Part shown: positions 25,465 through 32,508 of the stretch, in pieces | Layout: every line of letters begins with the position of its first letter | Position numbering within the stretch: position 1 is the stretch's first letter | Source of the DNA: DATMGU01 sp035555315 | GTDB lineage: Bacteria; Pseudomonadota; Alphaproteobacteria; ATCC43930; CGMCC-115725 | Reading direction: 5' to 3' | Length of the DNA stretch: 39,225 nucleotides | NCBI GenBank assembly: GCA_035555315.1 | Contig: DATMGU010000111.1 | Span: forward strand, 1 to 39,225 | Made by a program: the position numbers and the translations under genes | The notes under the pieces: generated by a model | What the model saw: the letters and a program-made list of their open reading frames with translations, nothing else | The model's database searches: none | What the model was told of the DNA's origin: nothing

Positions 25465-26385
25465 TTAATCCACAAATGATATTGATCTCACCTTCTCGCG
25501 GCCCGACAGCGTCAGGGCGATGTCTTTGAGGATCGGCAGCAACGGATTGTTGTTGTCGGCGCGCCAGACCATGAGCAGTTCGACCTGCTTCGCCGGGGGC
25601 GGCGTCAGCGCGCGCAGGGTGACCCCTTTGACCTGGATGTTCGTGGCGGCGGCCGGCACCAGGGCGACGCCGACCCGGGCGCGCACCATGGCAAGGATCG
25701 TGTTGATCTGACTGAGGTGCTGGACATAGGTCGGCTGGATCCCCTCGGCCCTGAACAGCTCGACGAGGAGATGATAAAAATAGCGCGATTCGTAGGGCGC
25801 ATACATGATGAACTGTTCGCCGTCGAGATCGGCGAGCGACACGCTTTTGGCTTCCGCCAGGCGATGGCCGTCAGGCAGGGCGGCGACCAGCGGCTCCGCG
25901 ACCACGCGGAACCCTTCGGTTCCCGTACGCGGGATCGGGGGCCTGAGCAGGCCGACATCGATCCGGCCGCCATCGAGGGCGTCGAGCTGGTCGCTGCTCA
26001 CCATCTCTTTCAGCAGCAGATCGACGTCGGGCAATTGCGTGCGGCACGCGTCGACCAGATCGGGCAGGAAACTATAGGCGGAGGCCGCGGTGCAGCCGAT
26101 CGTGATCGATCCGGCCGAGCCGGACGCCACCCGCTTGGTGAACAGCGCGGCGCTTTCCGCCAACTTCAGGATGCGCCGCGCGTCGATGAGGAAACTGCGG
26201 CCCGCCGGCGTCAGTCGAACCGACCGGCTGGTCCGCTCGAACAGGGCCACGTCCAGGATGCGTTCCAGGATCTGGACCTGCCGGCTGAGCGGCGGCTGGG
26301 TCATGTTCAGCCGTTCGGCGGCCCGCCCGAAATGCAATTCCTCGGCGACGGCGACGAAACAGCGAAGTTGGCTCAGATCGAACAT
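25465..26385 (-). CDS. LysR-family regulator inside the galactarate cluster
   Basis: The 306-residue protein has the LysR winged helix at its N-terminus (MFDLSQLRCFVAVAEELHFGRAAERLNMTQPPLSRQ) and a periplasmic-binding-like effector domain after residue 90 (ASGSAGSITIGCTAASAYSFLP). The helix belongs to the CbbR/BenM-like group often linked to carboxylate catabolism. It lies between the MFS gene (77-base gap) and kdgD (119-base gap), all in one direction, rather than in the usual divergent layout. It probably senses galactarate, glucarate or a breakdown product and controls the flanking genes. Confidence 0.92.
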   Translation of the reverse strand: MFDLSQLRCFVAVAEELHFGRAAERLNMTQPPLSRQVQILERILDVALFERTSRSVRLTPAGRSFLIDARRILKLAESAALFTKRVASGSAGSITIGCTAASAYSFLPDLVDACRTQLPDVDLLLKEMVSSDQLDALDGGRIDVGLLRPPIPRTGTEGFRVVAEPLVAALPDGHRLAEAKSVSLADLDGEQFIMYAPYESRYFYHLLVELFRAEGIQPTYVQHLSQINTILAMVRARVGVALVPAAATNIQVKGVTLRALTPPPAKQVELLMVWRADNNNPLLPILKDIALTLSGREKVRSISFVD

Positions 26386-26462
26386 CGGGTGAGGGCCAAG
26401 TGTGAGGACCGATCACTCTTCGTTATCTTGGGTGCCTCCGCAAGGGACGCGCGGCCGCTGTG

Positions 26463-27806
26463 TCATGGCGCGCGCAAGACGACCCGTTTGATGTCGCCGA
26501 CGACCACCAGATAGGCGGCCATCGCGATGAAGGCGTTGAGTGCTACGAACAGCAGGGCGCCATCGAACGAGCCCGTGCTCTGGAGGATATAGCCGATGAT
26601 GATCGGCGTGCTGATCCCGGCCGAATTGCCGAACATGTTGAACAGACTGCCGCTGAGCCCGCCGCTCTCCTTCGGCGAGGTGTCGGCCACGACCGCCCAG
26701 CCCAACGACCCGATGCCTTTGCCGAAAAAGGCGAAGGCCATCAAGGTCACGACCAGGCTGGGCGAGCTGACATAGGTGCAGCCGATGATCGACATCGACA
26801 GCAGCATGCCGGTGATGATCGGCAGCTTGCGCGCCAGCGTGAGCGAGTTGGTTCGCTTCAGGAGATAATCGGAGATGACGCCGCCGAGCACGCCGCCGAT
26901 GAAACCGCACAGGGCGGGAAGCGAGGCGACGAAGCCGGCCTGGAGAATGGTCATCCCACGCTCCTTGACCAGATAGACCGGAAACCAGGTCAGAAAGAAG
27001 TAGGTGATCACGTTGATGCAGTGTTGGGCGACGTAGATACCCAGCAGCATGCGATTGCCGAGCAGTTGCTTGATCTGGTTCCAGGAGGAGGAGCGGCTGC
27101 CCGCTTCGGTCACGGCTTTCGCGGAGGGGCCCATGTCGATCAGGGCACCGCCCTTCTCAAGATAAGCCAGTTCCGCGGCGTTGACGCCCGGATGGCTCTT
27201 CGGGCCATGGATGACTTTGCGCCAGACGAACACCAGCGCGAAGCCGATGGCGCCCATGACCAGGAACGCGTCGCGCCAGCCATATTCCTGCGTGATCCAG
27301 CTCACCAGCGGGGCGAACAGGACCGGCGCGAAATATTGGGCCGAGTTGAAGATCGCCGATGCCGTGCCCCGCTCGGAGCTGGGGAACCACGCCGCCACGA
27401 TGCGCGCATTGCCCGGGAAGGAGGGCGCCTCGGCAAGACCGACCAGGAGGCGGAGGATGAACAACAGGGCGATGGCCGATCCGCCGGCGATGAACCCGAC
27501 CCAGCCTTGGAGCAGGGTGAACAGGGACCAGAACAGGATGCTCAGGGCATAGACCGGCTTCGGTCCATAGCGGTCGAGCAGCCAGCCTCCGGGGATCTGC
27601 GCCGCGACGTAGGACCAGCTGAAGGCCGAGAAGATGAAGCCCATGGACGCGGGATCGATATGGAATTCCTTCGACAGAGGAATTCCGGCGACCGACATGA
27701 TGGCACGATCGGCATAGTTGACGACCGTGACCAGGAAGAGCATCGCGACAATCAGATAACGGGCGCGACTTCTCGCGCCAACGCCGATCGCGGTTACTAC
27801 CGTCAT
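26463..27806 (-). CDS. MFS hexarate:proton symporter (GarP/GudP-like, ACS family)
   Basis: The ATG at 27806 gives 447 residues; the frame is open to 27926 but the family start fits MTVVTAIGVGARSRARYLI. The first helix VAMLFLVTVVNYADRAIMSVAG, then DPASMGFIFSAFSWSYVAAQIPGGWLLDRYG, closely resemble E. coli GarP and GudP, the galactarate/glucarate transporters. About 12 membrane segments are visible. The linked garD and kdgD genes support an aldarate substrate. It is the first gene of the minus-strand cluster, so the promoter should lie in the 312-base region upstream. Confidence 0.92.
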   Translation of the reverse strand: MTVVTAIGVGARSRARYLIVAMLFLVTVVNYADRAIMSVAGIPLSKEFHIDPASMGFIFSAFSWSYVAAQIPGGWLLDRYGPKPVYALSILFWSLFTLLQGWVGFIAGGSAIALLFILRLLVGLAEAPSFPGNARIVAAWFPSSERGTASAIFNSAQYFAPVLFAPLVSWITQEYGWRDAFLVMGAIGFALVFVWRKVIHGPKSHPGVNAAELAYLEKGGALIDMGPSAKAVTEAGSRSSSWNQIKQLLGNRMLLGIYVAQHCINVITYFFLTWFPVYLVKERGMTILQAGFVASLPALCGFIGGVLGGVISDYLLKRTNSLTLARKLPIITGMLLSMSIIGCTYVSSPSLVVTLMAFAFFGKGIGSLGWAVVADTSPKESGGLSGSLFNMFGNSAGISTPIIIGYILQSTGSFDGALLFVALNAFIAMAAYLVVVGDIKRVVLRAP

Positions 27807-28118
27807 CCGATGCCCCCCACCGCATGCTCTCTGCCGCCGACCTGAGGCCCGAACGGAAGACGCAATGTTATTCGCTGCGGGGACAGTAAGGATGCATTTG
27901 ATCCAGATCCATTGCAGTTGATGCATGGATCGATGCGCAAATTATATCGATGTGGGGGAGGTTCGCGGTCGGGCACCCTGAAGCGCCCGTTCCGATGGCG
28001 GGTTTTTCGCAGCCATCGCAGCTATAGCCATCGGCACGCGCTACCCAGGGCTGTTCAACGCTCCTGATGTGAGCGGTGGCGCGGCGGGCTGGACCGAAGC
28101 TATGGACGAAGGTCGTCG
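27807..28118. other. 312-base gap with the probable promoter of the galactarate cluster
   Basis: No convincing gene is seen here. The stretch at 27880-27950 is AT-richer than its surroundings and holds two copies of a GATGCAT-(1-2 bases)-GATC-like element, with ATGCAT at 27892-27897 and 27921-27926. These copies could be binding sites for the LysR regulator. The remainder (27950-28118) is featureless spacer before the hipA stop codon. Short frames in it show no recognisable protein. Confidence 0.4.
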
Positions 28119-29366
28119 TCATAGCGCCAGCGCTCGCTTGAGATCATCGTGCTCGAAGGCGCTGGCCATGCGGTTGATTTCGGCCGCGCGGGCGCCGACG
28201 GCTTTGGCAGTGTCCCGCCAAGTCGCGGTTACCGTTGCGACCTCTTTGATGATCGCGCGCGCCTGCGCCAGCGTGAGCGCGAAGAACTCCGACGCGGTCT
28301 CAAGCAGGTCGAGCGAGCAGGTGCCGTCGTCGAGATCAATGGTCGTCGTCAGCACCCGCTCCTTGAGGTCGGTCGGAACGGGATTGAGATCATAGGCTGG
28401 GGAGAGCGACCATCCCGCCTTGCCGAGCCACAGGAAGCCGTGGTTGCGCAGGTGATCGTCGACATTGGATATCAGGACGTTGAAGACGACACGCCGATAG
28501 AGTGCATGAGCGTCGGTCTTTCCGTGGGCCCCGTGTTGCGCGAGGGCGTCTACGATCTCCGGGTAGCTGCCGCGCTCGCCGTCCTTGGCGCCCATCATCG
28601 CCATGGCCGACAGGAATGGGATGCGTATGGTGCCATCACGGTCGAAGCGTCGCGACAGCATGACCGACTTGCCAGCTACGTCGATTAGCTCGTGTTGTGG
28701 GGTGGCGATGCCGGCCTGGCCGGCCAGTCGCAGCGCGATCTCCTCCCAGGTCTCCATGCTGTAATCGTCGGTTTCCTTCGGAAACTTAGCGATGGAGAGA
28801 TGCCCGTGCTGGTCGATGACCGACGCCTTCGGGCGTGCGCCGCCGAGGGAGGAGCCTGGGGCGAAGATAAGCTGGAGGTCCTCGTCCGTTTCCTCGTCTC
28901 GGAGGATCCGTTCGGTAATCTGGAGCAACCGCCCGAGTTCGATCAGGGCGGGCACGCCGGCTCGGCTCGGCGCTTGGAAAGTCTCGTCGCCGACCCTGCG
29001 GAATCGGAGTGCGCCAAGCCGGATCTCGTCGGCCACGCCGAGCAGATAATCGCTCTCCGTGAGCGTGCGGATGGCGCGCGCCCCGCGCTCGGCGAGGCGG
29101 CGTTCAGTGCGTTGCATCAAGCGCCGCCCCCAGGTGTCGGGGGCCGAGTCGCCGATCGAGCCGAAGATGGACTGGCCTGGCAGTGGCGCGAAACCGCCGC
29201 GTGTTAGAGCAAGGGCCGGCTCGATCGAGAAACGATCGGCATCGGCGAACCAGTCAGATGTATATTCGAAGAGGACGGTTTCGTTGCCCCGGACGCGGTT
29301 GCTCCTGGCCAGACCGATCCGTCGTGTCCGACCGTTCAAATCTATATGGACTTCGAAATCAGCCAT
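28119..29366 (-). CDS. hipA: HipA-family serine/threonine kinase toxin
   Basis: HipA kinases phosphorylate a cellular target (glutamyl-tRNA synthetase in E. coli) and induce growth arrest; HipB neutralises them. The 415-residue product has the N-terminal subdomain-1, the P-loop GSSLGGARPK (residues 171-180), an ATP-binding Lys in IAKF (about 194), the catalytic motif NVLISNVDDHLRNHGFL (Asp at about 303) and the metal motif LSPAYDLNP (Asp at about 326). All kinase residues are intact, so the toxin should be active. It overlaps the hipB-like gene by 8 bases, giving coupled translation. The gene order antitoxin then toxin is standard. Confidence 0.93.
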   Translation of the reverse strand: MADFEVHIDLNGRTRRIGLARSNRVRGNETVLFEYTSDWFADADRFSIEPALALTRGGFAPLPGQSIFGSIGDSAPDTWGRRLMQRTERRLAERGARAIRTLTESDYLLGVADEIRLGALRFRRVGDETFQAPSRAGVPALIELGRLLQITERILRDEETDEDLQLIFAPGSSLGGARPKASVIDQHGHLSIAKFPKETDDYSMETWEEIALRLAGQAGIATPQHELIDVAGKSVMLSRRFDRDGTIRIPFLSAMAMMGAKDGERGSYPEIVDALAQHGAHGKTDAHALYRRVVFNVLISNVDDHLRNHGFLWLGKAGWSLSPAYDLNPVPTDLKERVLTTTIDLDDGTCSLDLLETASEFFALTLAQARAIIKEVATVTATWRDTAKAVGARAAEINRMASAFEHDDLKRALAL

Positions 29367-29691
29367 TGTCGGTTCTGGCCATTCGTTTGAGATGGATGTG
29401 CTTAGGCAACTCGGCGCTAGCGAGCGCTTGGCCGACGCTGTCGTTGCCGATGTCGGCTACCTGGCCCAGTCCTTCGAGCAGGCCAAGCGCCTGCAGGACC
29501 GCGGCGTAAATGCCGATACTGACACCGGTGTCGCCAGCCTCGACCTTTTGGAGGGTGGAGCGTGACGTGAAGGCGCGCTCGGCCACGACCGCCATCGGCA
29601 GCCGCCGACGGCTGCGGGCGTCGTGGATATCCGCGCCAAGCTTTCGCAGTGCGCGGCGCACGGCGGCTGACGGATTGTGAGGAGTAGGCAT
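29359..29691 (-). CDS. hipB: XRE-family antitoxin of the hipBA pair
   Basis: The 110-residue protein has a Cro/XRE helix-turn-helix (LGADIHDARSRRRLPMAVVAERAFTSRSTLQKVEAGD, about residues 19-55) and a short C-terminal tail (LPKHIHLKRMA). It should bind its own promoter and hold HipA inactive. It starts at ATG 29691 after AGGTG, and a perfect 19-bp inverted repeat lies 17 bases upstream, as expected for autoregulation by the HipBA complex. The length is greater than E. coli HipB (88), with the extra residues at both ends. Confidence 0.9.
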   Translation of the reverse strand: MPTPHNPSAAVRRALRKLGADIHDARSRRRLPMAVVAERAFTSRSTLQKVEAGDTGVSIGIYAAVLQALGLLEGLGQVADIGNDSVGQALASAELPKHIHLKRMARTDNG

Positions 29692-29707
29692 ATGGCACCT
29701 TCACACG

Positions 29708-29726
29708 ACATATTACCAAAATATGT
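29708..29726. promoter_or_regulatory. Perfect inverted repeat, probable HipB operator
   Basis: ACATATT-ACCAA-AATATGT is a perfect 7-bp inverted repeat with a 5-base spacer. It lies 17 bases upstream of the hipB ATG, in the position of the core promoter. It contrasts with the GC-rich surroundings and differs in sequence from the E. coli hip operator (TATCC-N8-GGATA), as would be expected for a distant homologue. Confidence 0.65.
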
Positions 29727-29831
29727 AGCACGAAGATTACAAATGTTCTAGGCTATCGAAACGCGTCGGCCTCATTTGCACCCAGATGACCCCCGCCCGC
29801 TCGGTCGCATCAGAGGCGTTGAACAGCCCTG

Positions 29832-29854
29832 ACGCGCTACCTGAGGGAGCGCGT
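29832..29854. terminator. Hairpin at the 3' end of the small membrane-protein ORF
   Basis: ACGCGCT (29832-29838) and AGCGCGT (29848-29854) are perfect complements with a 9-base loop. The hairpin overlaps the TAG of the minus-strand ORF ending at 29837. No T tract follows on either strand, but the position suggests a transcript end for that ORF. Confidence 0.4.
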
Positions 29855-30184
29855 GGCCGATATTCGACAAGTCCGGTCAAATAATACCGCAAGGATGCAC
29901 GCCGCCGGGAGTGTCATGAACAGGAGGCAGATTGAATGGTGCCGAATATCGAAGTAGAATTGGTATATTGTATCGAATGACTCACTATCAAAAAGACAAA
30001 TTATGTCGGACATGCCGATTAATGCCCAAGGAAAGGCGACCCATGCTGTTAAACCAGAGACAAATATTATCTTTTTCCAATTAATATTCTGGGGCGGAGT
30101 GATAATTTCCATTGTCCACGGGCTCGCGGTCGGACCCATGAAGGTCATTGTTGGTGGGATGGCGCCGGCGCCGGTCGAAAACAT
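29837..30184 (-). CDS. Possible small two-helix membrane protein in an AT-rich patch
   Basis: I do not recognise this 115-residue ORF. It has two hydrophobic stretches likely to span the membrane (IIFVSGLTAWVAFPWALIGM at about residues 39-58 and SICLLFMTLPAACILAVLF at about 84-102) with a Trp/Lys-rich lead-in (NINWKK). Codons in its middle are AT-rich (ATA, TTA, TTT), unlike neighbouring genes, which points to transfer or a fast-evolving gene. No strong ribosome-binding site precedes the ATG at 30184; later ATGs (30139 and 30112) are alternatives. The ORF starts 15 bases from a large palindrome before the divergent tetR, and ends in a hairpin. An overlapping plus-strand frame (30003-30206, 67 codons) also encodes a hydrophobic segment, so the coding strand is not settled. 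Confidence 0.38.
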   Translation of the reverse strand: MFSTGAGAIPPTMTFMGPTASPWTMEIITPPQNINWKKIIFVSGLTAWVAFPWALIGMSDIICLFDSESFDTIYQFYFDIRHHSICLLFMTLPAACILAVLFDRTCRISATRSLR

Positions 30185-30198
30185 GATGGACGGCGCCT

Positions 30199-30230
30199 TG
30201 TATTAATGTACGATATCGTATACTAATACA
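30199..30230. promoter_or_regulatory. 32-bp palindrome, probable TetR operator with promoter
   Basis: Fourteen of sixteen base pairs are symmetric around a perfect central ACGATATCGT (30210-30219 with flanking TA). The right arm includes TATACT (30219-30224), a good -10 element for tetR, so repressor binding would block transcription. On the minus strand TACATT (30210-30205) could serve as a -10 for the divergent small ORF. A second inverted repeat, ATATGTG (30230-30236) and CACATAT (30249-30255), lies in the tetR leader. Confidence 0.68.
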
Positions 30231-30270
30231 TATGTGAACGGGCCTGTCCACATATATTCAGGAGCCCGAT

Positions 30271-30906
30271 ATGCCAACACTGTCGCCCCCCGGCCGGAGA
30301 CCGGGCCGACCGCGAGACCTGGAGAAACGGGCCGCCATAGTCCAGGCCGCGATGTGCCTGTTTCTGAAGGACGGCTTCGCCGTGGTGACCATGGAAGCCG
30401 TGGCCGCCGCCGCCGCCGTGTCGAAGGTGACGCTTTACAGAAATTTCCCCGACAAGGAGGTGCTGTTCGAGGAAGCGGTAGGGCAGGAAACCACGGCTCT
30501 GACCGATGAACTGTTCGATACGCAGGCCGCCGGGGGCACGCTGGCGGAAAGTCTGTGCGCGCTCGGCCGCGCCTTCCTGGCACTGGTCTGTCGCCCGGAG
30601 GTCGTATCGGCCGAGCGGACCCTGCCGATCAGTCTCGCCAGCAACCCAGCATTAGCGAAACGCTTCTTCGACGTTGGCCCCGGCCGGATATTTCAATCCA
30701 TCGCCGACACGCTGGCGCAGGCGGTCTCCCGCGGTGAATTGGTGGTCGAAGATCCGCTCGACGCGGCGATGGACCTCCTGTCGCTGTGGCAAGGCGACTT
30801 GCAGAAGCGCCTGACCCTTGGTCTGGCCAAGACGCCAACAGCCGACGAGATCGCCGATCGCGTCGCCCGCAAGACCGCGATCTTCCTCCGCGCCTATGGA
30901 CCGTAG
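30271..30906 (+). CDS. TetR/AcrR-family repressor
   Basis: The 211-residue protein has an N-terminal basic tail (GRRPGRPRD) and a TetR helix-turn-helix (IVQAAMCLFLKDGFAVVTMEAVAAAAAVSKVTLYRNFPDKEVLFEEAV, about residues 22-70). The all-helical C-terminal domain resembles the AefR/AcrR C-terminal type (LAQAVSRGELVVEDPLDAAMDLLSLWQG). AGGAG lies seven bases before the ATG. A strong palindrome overlaps its promoter, so it is probably autoregulated. No efflux pump gene is adjacent. The only divergent candidate target is the small membrane-protein ORF. Confidence 0.92.
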   Translation: MPTLSPPGRRPGRPRDLEKRAAIVQAAMCLFLKDGFAVVTMEAVAAAAAVSKVTLYRNFPDKEVLFEEAVGQETTALTDELFDTQAAGGTLAESLCALGRAFLALVCRPEVVSAERTLPISLASNPALAKRFFDVGPGRIFQSIADTLAQAVSRGELVVEDPLDAAMDLLSLWQGDLQKRLTLGLAKTPTADEIADRVARKTAIFLRAYGP

Positions 30907-31160
30907 GGCCTATGAGCGGAATGCCGGACATCAGCGTGATCCGAATTGCAGGAGAATTGTTGGTGATCGGGATCATGGGCTGAGCGGTGGCATCGGCCGC
31001 CACTCCGCCAATTGAGTGTGGTATCGAGTTGGCGCGCGCGGGGCGACGGTCGCAGTAAATAGGTATTGTGTCCCCGATAAAGGTGCCCGCGGGCTGCGGC
31101 GAATGGCCAAGTACGCTAGATTGGTTCATTTTATCGGGTCTGGGGAAGGTCGCCGGGCTG

Positions 31161-31394
31161 ATGAGCGTGCGTGCAACGAGGGAGTGGAACTTGTCGAGCG
31201 GATCGCCCTTTGGCGGAGATCGAAAGGGCGCCGTGAAATGCTTGGCTTGCGGTGCCGAATTCTCATGCCGCCCAGGCGCCGACTGCTGGTGCGCCGCGAT
31301 ACCGTTTCAGCCGATGCCGGAGGCGGCCGAACGCTGCCTATGTCCGAAATGCTTGAATGAGCGCCACCCCTCGCCGCCATCAGGCGTCATATAG
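31161..31394 (+). CDS. Cysteine-rich CWC family protein
   Basis: This 77-residue protein contains the CWC pattern: CLACGAEFSC, then DCWC, then RCLCPKCL, giving Cys at about 27, 30, 36, 42, 44, 59, 61 and 64. Such proteins are small putative zinc- or metal-binding ribbons of unknown function, common in proteobacteria. The start is the ATG at 31161 with GGGGAAGG about 11 bases upstream; the frame is open to 31068, but that part has no conserved features. It stands alone between tetR and the LysR gene, with 254 bases of no visible gene before it. Confidence 0.75.
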   Translation: MSVRATREWNLSSGSPFGGDRKGAVKCLACGAEFSCRPGADCWCAAIPFQPMPEAAERCLCPKCLNERHPSPPSGVI

Positions 31395-31485
31395 GCTGTG
31401 CTCGTCGGCCAACGTCAAAGACGCTCGCGGTCCAACATGCCCATAGCCAATTTGCCATGTCCGATTTCAGGACAAACCTCGATCA

Positions 31486-32382
31486 TCAAGAAAAATTGGC
31501 CTGGCTGAGAAGCCAATCATACGCAATGGAAACCGGCCGTCGGCTGCCCGACCGCAAGGGAAGCAGCCAATAGGATACCGACGGTCGGTTCTCTTCCGAC
31601 ACCGGAGAGACGAGACGTCCCGCCCCGGTGTGCTCCTGGGTGAGAATGCTGCTTTCGAGGATGACACCGATGCCCTTCACCGCCGCCTCGATGGCAACGT
31701 AGGACGGGTCTATCTGGAGGTGATGGATGGCTTCGGCTTTGAACGGCACGTCGCGGTTTCGGAACCATTTCTCCCAGGAAATGCCGGTTTCGCCGCTTCG
31801 GATCAGCGGCTGCGTGAGCAGGTCGCAGGCCCGCATCGAGGCCGCGCCTTGAAGGCGGGACGGGGCGCAGTAGGGTTGGATGATCTCTTCCAGCAGAGGT
31901 CTCGCCCGCCCACCCCATCGCGCGACATCGCCATAGCCAATGGTGATGTCAAAGTCATCCACGTTGCCGTCCGCGGTGCGAATCGCGAAGACACGGATGT
32001 CGATGCCCGGATAGGCCTCGATGAAAGCAGGCAGGCGCGGCATCAGCCAATGGGTGGCGAGCGAGGGCGGCGTCATGATCCGCACCGTACCGGTGGTCAC
32101 CTGAAGCCGCCCCCGCGCCGCGATGTCGTTCGTCGCGGTGCGTATCCCCGTGAGAAGCTCGCGCACCTGGCCGGCATAGTCCGAGGCCGCCGCTGACAGT
32201 CTCACCCCGCGGCCGTCGCGGGTGAACAGATCAACCCCAAGATCCCGTTCAAGCGAACGGATCTGGTGACTGACGGCGGACGGCGTCAGGTTCAACTCCT
32301 GGGCGGCGGCCTTGAAGCTACCGAGCCGGGACACCGCCTCGAACACGGCGATACCTCTCAGGGGTAGCCTGGACAATGTCAT
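31486..32382 (-). CDS. LysR-family regulator (GcvA-like), probable regulator of dgdA
   Basis: The protein is about 298 residues from the ATG at 32382, preceded by GAGG; a TTG at 32400 is a weaker alternative. It has the GcvA-type helix (LPLRGIAVFEAVSRLGSFKAAAQELNLTPSAVSHQIRSLERDLG) and an effector domain with WLMPRLPAFIEAYPGIDIR. It is divergent from a dialkylglycine decarboxylase-like gene. In Burkholderia cepacia a LysR protein, DgdR, occupies the same position and represses dgdA, so a DgdR role is likely. Two T-N11-A palindromes in the shared gap fit its binding. Confidence 0.92.
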   Translation of the reverse strand: MTLSRLPLRGIAVFEAVSRLGSFKAAAQELNLTPSAVSHQIRSLERDLGVDLFTRDGRGVRLSAAASDYAGQVRELLTGIRTATNDIAARGRLQVTTGTVRIMTPPSLATHWLMPRLPAFIEAYPGIDIRVFAIRTADGNVDDFDITIGYGDVARWGGRARPLLEEIIQPYCAPSRLQGAASMRACDLLTQPLIRSGETGISWEKWFRNRDVPFKAEAIHHLQIDPSYVAIEAAVKGIGVILESSILTQEHTGAGRLVSPVSEENRPSVSYWLLPLRSGSRRPVSIAYDWLLSQANFS

Positions 32383-32412
32383 TCCAGCCTCGCAGGTCAA
32401 ATGCGCTGATCA

Positions 32413-32449
32413 AGGTGAAATTTTTTCACCTGAACGTCAAATTCTTTGA
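32413..32449. promoter_or_regulatory. Paired LysR boxes between the LysR gene and dgdA
   Basis: Two 13-bp T-N11-A palindromes are visible: TGAAATTTTTTCA (32416-32428), inside the longer inverted repeat AGGTGAAA-TTT-TTTCACCT (32413-32431), and TCAAA-TTC-TTTGA (32437-32449). Their centres are 21 bp apart, two helical turns, so a tetramer could bind both on one DNA face. A TTGACG -35-like sequence for the LysR gene lies between them on the minus strand. This matches the recognition-site and activation-site layout of LysR regulation. Confidence 0.7.
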
Positions 32450-32508
32450 GTTCGACGGTTTGCCTCCCCTGCAACAAAGTTCAGCCAGGAGAAGGAGGTT
32501 CCCAAATA

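Noticed and set aside
25457..25472. TGGAT/ATCCA inverted repeat at the end of the LysR gene before kdgD
   Set aside because: Arms are only 5 bp, the repeat overlaps the LysR stop codon and the spacing does not fit T-N11-A.
30003..30206. 67-codon plus-strand frame in the AT-rich patch
   Set aside because: It has a hydrophobic segment but no ribosome-binding site, and its stop lies inside the TetR palindrome. The opposite strand is slightly better supported, so I list that one and keep this as an alternative.
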